Assembly (NCBI GenBank): GCA_024695665.1
Contig: JAILHT010000018.1
Span: 1-61,370, forward strand
Source of the DNA: Lachnospiraceae bacterium
Lineage (GTDB): Bacteria > Bacillota > Clostridia > Lachnospirales > Lachnospiraceae
Length of the DNA stretch: 61,370 nt
Reading direction: 5' to 3'
Position 1 is the stretch's first letter, and the number at the start of each line of letters is the position of its first letter. The notes beneath the pieces are model-generated. The model saw nothing but the letters and a program-made list of their open reading frames with translations, was not told the DNA's origin and made no database searches. A program made the position numbers and the translations under genes. Below are positions 1 through 6,919 of the stretch, in pieces.

Positions 1-47
1 TACTGCGTTAAATTTTCGAAAAATATTGTATATATTTTATAATTTTA

Positions 48-76
48 TTGTGCAATTTTGCATACTTTAGTATAAT
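48..76 (+). promoter_or_regulatory. Promoter of the EF-G-like gene
   Basis: A -35-like TTGTGC at 48-53 is followed after 17 bases by a perfect -10 TATAAT at 71-76. Transcription would begin near 83, giving a leader of about 25 nt that carries a strong ribosome binding site (GGAGGAGG, about 92-99) before the ATG at 108. Seen directly; function inferred from spacing. Confidence 0.65.
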
Positions 77-107
77 ATTCACATAAATCATCGGAGGAGG
101 TAACACT

Positions 108-2198
108 ATGAACGTTTACACAACTGATAATGTACGAAATGTCGTCTTACTCGGGCATGGGGGATGCGGTAAGACAAGTCTGGTTGAGTCTTTCGCATTC
201 CTTTCTGGATTAACAACAAGAACCGGAAAAGTAGAAGACGGAAACACAATTAGTGACTATGACAAAGAGGAGATCAAAAGAAAATTCTCTATTAGCACAT
301 CTGTTGTCCCAATAGTTTGGGGAGATACAAAGATTAATATTCTTGATACGCCGGGATATTTTGATTTTGTAGGTGAGGTTGAGGAAGCTGTAGCAGTTGC
401 CGACTCGGCAATTATAGTTATTTCCGGAAAGGCCGGTATTGAAGCCGGAACTAAAAAAGCATGGGACATCTGTGAGAAATACAAACTTCCGAGAATGATA
501 TTTGTCACGGATATGGATATAGATGACGCAAGCTTCAGACAGATAGTTGAAGATTTGCAGGAACTTTATGGTAAAAAGATAGCACCGTTCCATCTTCCTA
601 TAAGAGAGAATGGTCAGTTTGTGGGATATGTAAATGTTCTTCAGAGACAGGCTAAGAGATGGAAAGATGACGGAACCGTTGAACATATGGATATGCCGGA
701 CTACTCCGAGGCTAATCTCGATATTTTAAGAGAAGCATTGATGGAATCGGTTGCTGAGACAAGCGAAGAGTTTATGGACAGATACTTCGGAGGAGAAGAA
801 TTCTCTGAGAATGAGATTAGACAGGCCCTCAGAGTAAATGTATCCGAGGGAAGCATTGTCCCGGTTCTCATGGGCTCAAACCTTCTTTCGAGAGGGCAGT
901 ACACCCTTTTGACCGATATTGTAAAATATTTGCCTGGTCCTCATCAGAGAACTATTATGGGTATCAATGCAAAGACAAACGAGGGATACAATGCAGATTA
1001 TGATTTTGCAAAACCGAAGTCGGCCTATGTATTTAAGACAATAATAGATCCTTTCATCGGAAAATATTCACTTATAAAAGTTAATTCCGGTGTTTTAAAG
1101 ACTGATGATGTTCTCTGGAATCATCATAAAGATGCTGAGGAGAAGATTGGTAAGCTTTATGTGATGAGAGGAAACAAAGTAGAGGAAGTGCCTGAGCTTC
1201 ACGCTGGAGATATCGGAGCTCTATCAAAGTTAGTGGTTACGGCGACTACTGATTCGCTCTCGACAAAGAACAACCCTATACTTTATATCAGAACGACTCT
1301 TTCAACACCTTATACATATATGAGATATAAGGCTGTAAATAAGGGAGATGACGACAAGATATCCCAGGCACTCGCTAAGATGACCGCTGAGGATCTCACA
1401 CTTAAGGTTGTAAATGATTCCGAGATGAATCAGACACTTATTTACGGTATCGGCAATCAGCAGCTTGATGTTGTCGTTTCAAAACTTAAAGAGAGATACA
1501 AAGTCGATATAGAGCTTTCACAGCCTAAGATTGCATTCCGCGAGACAATCAAAAAGACTGCGGATGTTGAATATAAGTATAAAAAGCAGTCCGGAGGACA
1601 TGGACAGTACGGACATGTTAAGATGACATTTGAACCGTCCGGAAACCTTGAGGAAGCTTATGAATTCACTCAGACTGTAGTAGGAGGAGCGGTACCTAAA
1701 AACTTCTTCCCTGCAGTCGAAAAAGGTGTTCAGGAAGGCGTTAAAAAAGGTCCTTTGGCCGCATATCCTGTTGTCGGTGTAAAGGCAAATCTCTATGATG
1801 GATCTTATCATCCGGTTGATTCTTCCGAGATGGCATTTAAGACTGCAGCTCTTGGAGCTTTCAAGAAGGGATTTATGGAAGCTGGCCCGATTCTTCTTGA
1901 GCCAATAGCTTCACTCAAAGTATATGTACCTGACAATTATACAGGTGATATAATGGGTGACTTGAATAAGAGAAGAGGAAGAGTTCTCGGAATGAATCCT
2001 GTTGAAACCGGCAAGCAGGAAATAGTCGCCGATGTGCCTTACAAAGAATTGTATGGTTACGGAACACAGCTAAGGTCTATGACAGGTGGTCTCGGAGAAT
2101 TCTCTTATGAATTTGCAAGATATGAGCAGGCACCTTCCGATATACAGGAACAGGAGATTGAAAACAGAGCAAACAAGGTTACAAAAGATGTAGATTAA
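108..2198 (+). CDS. EF-G-like translational GTPase (EF-G paralog)
   Basis: A 696-residue protein with full elongation factor G architecture: G domain at the N terminus, then domains II to V. The P-loop is GHGGCGKTS (16-24). Two GTPase motifs differ from true EF-G. The G3 motif reads DTPGYFDF, so the histidine that activates water in DTPGHVDF is Tyr84. The G4 motif NKxD is TDMD (134-137). The switch I RGIT motif is also lost (RKFSIS). The same G3 change occurs in the EF-G-2 branch typified by Thermus thermophilus EF-G-2, so this is a paralog rather than the main translocase. It stands alone between its own promoter and a hairpin terminator, outside any rpsL-rpsG-fusA-tuf context. Exact role unknown; a ribosome-linked GTPase is inferred. 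Confidence 0.88.
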   Translation: MNVYTTDNVRNVVLLGHGGCGKTSLVESFAFLSGLTTRTGKVEDGNTISDYDKEEIKRKFSISTSVVPIVWGDTKINILDTPGYFDFVGEVEEAVAVADSAIIVISGKAGIEAGTKKAWDICEKYKLPRMIFVTDMDIDDASFRQIVEDLQELYGKKIAPFHLPIRENGQFVGYVNVLQRQAKRWKDDGTVEHMDMPDYSEANLDILREALMESVAETSEEFMDRYFGGEEFSENEIRQALRVNVSEGSIVPVLMGSNLLSRGQYTLLTDIVKYLPGPHQRTIMGINAKTNEGYNADYDFAKPKSAYVFKTIIDPFIGKYSLIKVNSGVLKTDDVLWNHHKDAEEKIGKLYVMRGNKVEEVPELHAGDIGALSKLVVTATTDSLSTKNNPILYIRTTLSTPYTYMRYKAVNKGDDDKISQALAKMTAEDLTLKVVNDSEMNQTLIYGIGNQQLDVVVSKLKERYKVDIELSQPKIAFRETIKKTADVEYKYKKQSGGHGQYGHVKMTFEPSGNLEEAYEFTQTVVGGAVPKNFFPAVEKGVQEGVKKGPLAAYPVVGVKANLYDGSYHPVDSSEMAFKTAALGAFKKGFMEAGPILLEPIASLKVYVPDNYTGDIMGDLNKRRGRVLGMNPVETGKQEIVADVPYKELYGYGTQLRSMTGGLGEFSYEFARYEQAPSDIQEQEIENRANKVTKDVD

Positions 2199-2210
2199 TA
2201 ATCAGTTACC

Positions 2211-2253
2211 AAACTCCGCTTAAAGTGAGAATTCATTTTAAGCGGAGTTTTTT
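2211..2253. terminator. Bidirectional terminator between the EF-G-like gene and araC
   Basis: A perfect 14-bp inverted repeat (2211-2224 with 2237-2250) containing the arm CTCCGCTTAA, with a 12-nt loop. It is followed by a T-run on the + strand and flanked by A residues that would give U residues on the - strand. It lies between convergent genes and overlaps the last codons of the AraC-type gene, so it can end both transcripts. Confidence 0.85.
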
Positions 2254-3115
2254 ATCTCTGCATTCGGGTTATTGCACTGTTTCTGTATTTTAGAGGGCTG
2301 ATACCGACCATAGAGGTAAAACGTGTACTGAAGGTGGTATCATCATTAAAACCTGTCTCCAAGGCTATCTCATGGATGCTCATTTCCGAAGTCTCAAGGT
2401 ATTCTTTGGCTTTTGTAATCCTAAGCGAAAGATTGTAGTTGTATGGAGTTGTTCCCATATATTGCTTGAACAATCGCATATAGTAGGTTTTTGACATATG
2501 GGCTAGCTTTAGCAGATCGGCCGTATTGATTTTTTCGTTGTAATGATCTTTTATAAATAAAACGGTTTCGTTTATAAGAGCTTCGTTTTTTGATATAGAA
2601 TGTGATTTTGTGATCATCAACTCATTGATCATTTCGTGTATGCACAGACTTAAAGACAAAACATTTGTTGAGGATGTATCGTCGATGAGTTGAAGCACAA
2701 TATTGAATTTCTCGGTCATCAATGTTTTATGAACAGGAGTGGAAAACGGTTTTTTGTCATTGAACAGAAGATTCTCACATGCAATTATTCCACTTCCGTT
2801 TATATGTATCCAATAATGAACCCATTCTTTTGACTCCGGATCGGTATAGTAGGTCTGCATTGTCCTGCAATCCAATAGAAGTGCATTTCCTTCAGTGAGT
2901 TTTATTTTTGTGCCGTTTTGTTCTATGATTCCTGCACCTTTTACAGTGTAAAAAAGAAGATAACTGTCCTTGTAATCTCTCAGGGTGTTAAAACTTGTAC
3001 CGGCATAAAAGATTCCCGCTTCAGTACAATAGTAGGGTTGCCCTAAAGTGAACTCTGTCGGAGTTGTCCTTTTCCATATGCTATTTTCATCAATATCAAG
3101 ATTGTAATTTAACAT
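2252..3115 (-). CDS. AraC-family transcriptional regulator, probable rhamnose regulator
   Basis: A 287-residue AraC/XylS-type regulator. The N-terminal ~120 residues have the sugar-binding cupin character of AraC (for example LTEGNALLLDCRT at 74-86). The C terminus carries two helix-turn-helix units: residues ~197-218 (NTADLLKLAHMSKTYYM) and ~246-278, including the family signature GFNDDTTFSTRF. It is divergent from rhaB, so it most likely senses L-rhamnose or a rhamnoside and activates the rhaB-rhaD-isomerase-GH78 operon, as RhaS/RhaR do. The ligand is inferred from neighbours only. The ribosome binding site before the ATG is weak. Stop codon overlaps a shared bidirectional terminator. Confidence 0.85.
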   Translation of the reverse strand: MLNYNLDIDENSIWKRTTPTEFTLGQPYYCTEAGIFYAGTSFNTLRDYKDSYLLFYTVKGAGIIEQNGTKIKLTEGNALLLDCRTMQTYYTDPESKEWVHYWIHINGSGIIACENLLFNDKKPFSTPVHKTLMTEKFNIVLQLIDDTSSTNVLSLSLCIHEMINELMITKSHSISKNEALINETVLFIKDHYNEKINTADLLKLAHMSKTYYMRLFKQYMGTTPYNYNLSLRITKAKEYLETSEMSIHEIALETGFNDDTTFSTRFTSMVGISPLKYRNSAITRMQR

Positions 3116-3141
3116 AACACACAGTGTACTTTCTATAAAAA

Positions 3142-3190
3142 ACAGTGAATTTATACTAATGGAATTATAGTATTTATGCGATTATACTAC
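3142..3190 (+). promoter_or_regulatory. rhaB operon promoter and putative AraC-type operator repeats
   Basis: TTATACTA occurs twice in the same orientation, at 3151-3158 and 3182-3189, 31 bases apart (about three helical turns). An inverted copy TAGTAT lies at 3168-3173. The second copy contains the likely rhaB -10 (TATACT, 3183-3188). The matching -35 region (TGGAAT, 3160-3165) is poor, as expected for an activator-dependent promoter. A second short direct repeat ACAGTG lies at 3121-3126 and 3142-3147, 21 bases apart. The repeats are seen; binding by the adjacent regulator is inferred. Confidence 0.45.
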
Positions 3191-3192
3191 AA
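3164..3192 (-). promoter_or_regulatory. Promoter of the araC-type regulator
   Basis: Read on the - strand, TTGTAG (complement of 3187-3192) and TATAAT (complement of 3164-3169) are separated by 17 bases. The start would be near 3157, giving a leader of about 42 nt. It overlaps the rhaB promoter on the opposite strand. Confidence 0.5.
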
Positions 3193-3229
3193 GTAAGTGA
3201 TTTGTTTTTTTGCTAAAAAGGAGGAGGAA

Positions 3230-4648
3230 ATGTATTATCTTGCGATAGATATAGGAGCATCTTCGGGAAGACATATTTTGGGGGAATACAAAGAAGGTAG
3301 AATCTTTGCAAAGGAAATATATCGTTTCGAGACTAAGATGATTCGAAATAATAATCATCTTTGCTGGGATATTGATCTGCTTTTTGAAAATGTGCTTAGA
3401 GGACTCCAAAGATGTAAAGAGTTGGGATATGAGCCTGATTATATCGGAATCGATACCTGGGCAGTGGATTTTGTTTTGGTTGACAACTCGGGTAAAAGAC
3501 TTACCGATGCTGTCGCCTACAGGGATAACAGAACCGATGGCATAAGATTATATCTAAAGAAGGAGAGGAATCTCTCATTTGATGAGCATTATAAAAAGAC
3601 GGGAATTCAATATCAAAAATTCAATACTATTTATCAATTGGTAGCGCTCTATAAAGAAAATGCCAAAATATTTGATGATGCTTACAGAATTTTGATGATT
3701 CCGGATTATTTGAATTTTCTTCTTACGGGGAAGATGGCAAACGAGTACACAAATGCAACTACCACTGGACTTGTAAATGCTGAGGCTAAAACATGGGATT
3801 TTTCTCTGATAGAAAAAGCGAATCTACCGACAAATATTTTTGGTGAGATTGTAACGCCCGGAACGGTTATTGGCAATTTTACTTCAGACATAAAAGATAA
3901 GATTGGCTTTGATACAAAGGTAGTTCTTCCGGCGACACATGATACGGGAAGTGCATTTATATCCGTGCCGGTCAAGAGCGAAAACAGTGTGATTATCTCC
4001 AGCGGAACATGGTCGTTACTTGGAATTGAGAATGATAAACCAAATACAAATGATTTGGGACGCGATAAGAATTTTACAAATGAGGGAGGTTATGAATACC
4101 GTTACAGATATTTAAAAAATATAATGGGCCTGTGGATGATTCAAAATATAAGAAAAGAATATTCAAAATCCCAAGGCAGGGAAGTGGGGTTTGCGGAGCT
4201 TATAGATAAATGTGCTCATGCCAAAAGCATTGGATCAAGGGTTGATCCGGATGATGACAGATTCCTTTCACCGGAGAGCATGACAGAGGAGATAAAAAAA
4301 GCTCTTAAAGAGTCCGGACAAAAGAGTCCATCCGACATAGGAGAACTTCTAAATGTTGTTTATGAATCGCTTGCGGAAGATTATAAGAGAGCAATCTGCG
4401 ATCTTGAAGCTGTGACCGGAAAAAAGTTTGATTCCGTAAATATCGTGGGAGGCGGAAGCAGAGACAGTATATTGAATCAAATCACCGCAGATAAGACAAA
4501 ACTTAAGGTTTATGCGGGACCAACAGAAGCTACGGCGCTCGGCAATCTCATTGTGCAGATGATAGCTTCAGGTGATATAGCTTCTCTTTGTGAGGCGAGA
4601 AAAATCATAGAAAAAAGTTTTGAAATAACGGAGGTAATACCAAAATGA
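3230..4648 (+). CDS. rhaB: Rhamnulokinase
   Basis: FGGY-family sugar kinase of 472 residues that phosphorylates L-rhamnulose to L-rhamnulose-1-phosphate in the cytosol. The N terminus has the ATPase-fold phosphate loop AIDIGASSGRHILG. The C-terminal half has the second-domain motif NIVGGGSRDSILNQ with the adenosine-side GPTEATALGN. Length is normal for RhaB. The ATG at 3230 is chosen because AAGGAGGAGG lies just upstream; a GTG at 3197 would add 11 residues but has no ribosome binding site. Its stop overlaps the aldolase start by four bases (ATGA), so the two are translationally coupled. RhaB is preferred over other FGGY kinases because the next gene is a clear RhaD. Confidence 0.92.
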   Translation: MYYLAIDIGASSGRHILGEYKEGRIFAKEIYRFETKMIRNNNHLCWDIDLLFENVLRGLQRCKELGYEPDYIGIDTWAVDFVLVDNSGKRLTDAVAYRDNRTDGIRLYLKKERNLSFDEHYKKTGIQYQKFNTIYQLVALYKENAKIFDDAYRILMIPDYLNFLLTGKMANEYTNATTTGLVNAEAKTWDFSLIEKANLPTNIFGEIVTPGTVIGNFTSDIKDKIGFDTKVVLPATHDTGSAFISVPVKSENSVIISSGTWSLLGIENDKPNTNDLGRDKNFTNEGGYEYRYRYLKNIMGLWMIQNIRKEYSKSQGREVGFAELIDKCAHAKSIGSRVDPDDDRFLSPESMTEEIKKALKESGQKSPSDIGELLNVVYESLAEDYKRAICDLEAVTGKKFDSVNIVGGGSRDSILNQITADKTKLKVYAGPTEATALGNLIVQMIASGDIASLCEARKIIEKSFEITEVIPK

Positions 4649-5478
4649 GCCTGACAGATATTGAATTTTTCAAGGGGTTTATTGATATGTGCGACAAGGG
4701 TTTTAAACTTGGCTGGCACGAGAGAAACGGTGGAAATCTTTCATATCGTATGACGGATGAGGATGTGAAAGCAGCAAAGGATTATTTTAATACCCCTTCA
4801 GAATGGTTTGAAATAGGAACGACAGTCAAGCTACTGGCCGGAGAGTTTTTCTGTGTGACAGGAAGCGGAAAATATTTTATGAATGTCAAATCGAATCCTT
4901 TTGATTCATTGGGAATTATTGAGATTGATGAAAATGGAGAAAAATACAGAATACATGCGGGATTTGTAAACGGTGGCAAGCCAACGAGCGAACTTCCGAG
5001 TCATCTTATGAACCATGAGGTCAAAAAGCACCTCACGGAAGGAAAGTATCGAGTTATATATCATGCACATACAACAAACATAATAGCGCTGACCTTTGTA
5101 CTTCCACTGACCGATGAGGTATTTACGAGAGAATTGTGGGAGATGGCAACAGAGTGCCCTGTTGTATTTCCCGACGGTGTTGGTGTGGTTGAATGGATGG
5201 TACCGGGCGGGAGAGATATCGCTGTGGCCACCAGTAAACTTATGGAAAAGTACGATCTTGCAATATGGGCACATCATGGAATGTTTGCTGCAGGACCGGA
5301 TTTTGATACAACATTCGGACTTATGCATACAGCCGAGAAATCTGCGGAGATACTTGTGAAAGTCTTGTCCATGGGAATGGGTAAAAGACAGACAATAAGC
5401 CCGGATAATTTCAGGGATTTGGCGGCTGATTTTAATGTGAAATTGCCGGAAAAGTTTTTGTACGAGAAGGAGGATTAG
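4645..5478 (+). CDS. rhaD: Rhamnulose-1-phosphate aldolase
   Basis: Class II zinc aldolase of 277 residues, splitting L-rhamnulose-1-phosphate into dihydroxyacetone phosphate and L-lactaldehyde. The zinc ligands fall at His140 and His142 (IYHAHTTN) and His211 (IWAHHGMF). The catalytic glutamate is Glu116 in TSELPSH; all are one residue off the E. coli RhaD numbering, so the length and register match the family closely. The glycine-rich phosphate-binding stretch NGGNLSYR (28-35) is also present. It overlaps rhaB by four bases and is three bases before the isomerase gene, consistent with a single mRNA. Confidence 0.94.
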   Translation: MSLTDIEFFKGFIDMCDKGFKLGWHERNGGNLSYRMTDEDVKAAKDYFNTPSEWFEIGTTVKLLAGEFFCVTGSGKYFMNVKSNPFDSLGIIEIDENGEKYRIHAGFVNGGKPTSELPSHLMNHEVKKHLTEGKYRVIYHAHTTNIIALTFVLPLTDEVFTRELWEMATECPVVFPDGVGVVEWMVPGGRDIAVATSKLMEKYDLAIWAHHGMFAAGPDFDTTFGLMHTAEKSAEILVKVLSMGMGKRQTISPDNFRDLAADFNVKLPEKFLYEKED

Positions 5479-5481
5479 GCT

Positions 5482-6900
5482 ATGTTGGTTGAAACCAAAG
5501 CGAAGGTGGGAGTTTTTGCTATTGCACTCGGAGCGTATTTACCACAGTTTCCGACATTGGTGCCTGAGTTTGAGGCTCAATATGAGGATTTCAAAAAGCT
5601 TATTCCCGGTTCAGTTGAAATCGTTGACGGTGGAATTGTGACTACAAAGGAATTGTCCGACAAAGCGGGCGAAAAATTCAGAACTTTTGATGTGGATATT
5701 GTCATATTACAGCTTTTGACTTATGCGACAAGCTACAATATGCTGCCGGCAGTCAGGGATATCGATGTTCCTGTTGTTCTGGTAAATATACAAAAGAAAA
5801 GAGCTGCTGATTATGAAAATACGGATACGCCGAAATGGCTCGGTGAGCTTTATGCCTGCGGCGCAGTAGGAGAGATGGTCAGTGATCTTGAACGAGCCGG
5901 AAAGAGGCATGCGGTCATAACCGGAGTCTCGGAAGGCGGAGATGATATTGTAAAGAAGGAGATTGGCGAATGGTGCAAGGCTGCCCAGGTCAGGAGAAGA
6001 TTCAGAGAGACAAATCTTGCACAGATCGGTAGACCTTATCCGGGGATGATGGATCTTTATATCGACGAGACGAATCTCTATCACAGAATGTGGGTATATA
6101 CAAAACAGTTTGACTGGGAAAAAATGTGGGCTATTGCCGATGATATCAAAGATGAAGAAGCTATAAAAGAAAAAGCAGAAGATATCCTGGATACCTTTGA
6201 GATAGAGGGCGGAGGAACCGTTGAAAAAGTTTGGGATATGGCAAGATATGTAGTCGCATTTGAAAGATGGGTAAAGGAAGAAAAACTTGGATTTGTGGCT
6301 TCACATTATGATGGTTTTGCAAAAGGAATCGCAGGTAAACTCGACAGTATGTTAATACCGGCGTTTTCAATGCTGATAAAACAAGGAACGGCATGTGCCG
6401 TAGAGGGTGATATAAAAGTTGCCATGGCAATGTCCATATTAAAAACAATAGCCGGATCAGGCCAGTTATCCGAGATGTATTCCATAGATTTTGATGACGA
6501 TGTATGTATTATCGGTCACAGCGGGTCCGGTGATTATGATATCTCAGGGAAAAAGCCTACAATGAAGATTGTACCGGTATTTCACGGAAAGACCGGAGGA
6601 GGATATCTTACTCAGTTTTATCCTCCGGCAGGCCCTGTTACTTATCTTGCCATTACACAGGATGGGGACGGGCATTTTAAATTTGTCGTTGCAGAAGGTA
6701 TAAATGAGGAAGGCGAGATATTCAATTTTGGAGATACAAATATGAGAACAAGATTTTCCTGCGGGGCAAGGGAATTTGTTAACAGATGGTCTGAAGCGGG
6801 GCCAACCCATCATATGGCGGCATGTATAGGACATTATTCAGACATTTTGATAAAGGTTGCAAAAATATTCAATGTACCTATAGAAATCATAACAAAGTAG
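5482..6900 (+). CDS. L-arabinose/L-fucose isomerase-family protein, probable L-rhamnose isomerase
   Basis: A 472-residue sugar isomerase of the AraA/FucI superfamily, not of the RhaA fold family. The metal-site residues of AraA can be aligned: Glu308 in AVEGDIK (AraA AEGDWK), Glu331 in LSEMY, His346 in IIGHSGSGD (AraA LGSHML) and His443/His444 in GPTHHMA (AraA GGAHHT). It sits three bases downstream of rhaD in a locus that otherwise lacks an isomerase. The simplest reading is that it converts L-rhamnose to L-rhamnulose, replacing RhaA. The family assignment is from sequence; the substrate is inferred from the operon. An ancestral L-fucose or L-arabinose activity cannot be excluded. Confidence 0.8.
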   Translation: MLVETKAKVGVFAIALGAYLPQFPTLVPEFEAQYEDFKKLIPGSVEIVDGGIVTTKELSDKAGEKFRTFDVDIVILQLLTYATSYNMLPAVRDIDVPVVLVNIQKKRAADYENTDTPKWLGELYACGAVGEMVSDLERAGKRHAVITGVSEGGDDIVKKEIGEWCKAAQVRRRFRETNLAQIGRPYPGMMDLYIDETNLYHRMWVYTKQFDWEKMWAIADDIKDEEAIKEKAEDILDTFEIEGGGTVEKVWDMARYVVAFERWVKEEKLGFVASHYDGFAKGIAGKLDSMLIPAFSMLIKQGTACAVEGDIKVAMAMSILKTIAGSGQLSEMYSIDFDDDVCIIGHSGSGDYDISGKKPTMKIVPVFHGKTGGGYLTQFYPPAGPVTYLAITQDGDGHFKFVVAEGINEEGEIFNFGDTNMRTRFSCGAREFVNRWSEAGPTHHMAACIGHYSDILIKVAKIFNVPIEIITK

Positions 6901-6919
6901 AGGATAAAAGGAGAAGGGT

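Noticed and set aside
210-686. 158-codon open frame on the - strand
   Set aside because: It lies wholly inside the EF-G-like gene, has cysteine/tyrosine-rich composition without motifs and no ribosome binding site; it is a shadow frame.
3197-3229. Upstream GTG start extending rhaB
   Set aside because: No ribosome binding site; it lies at the predicted transcript start, and ATG 3230 has an excellent site.
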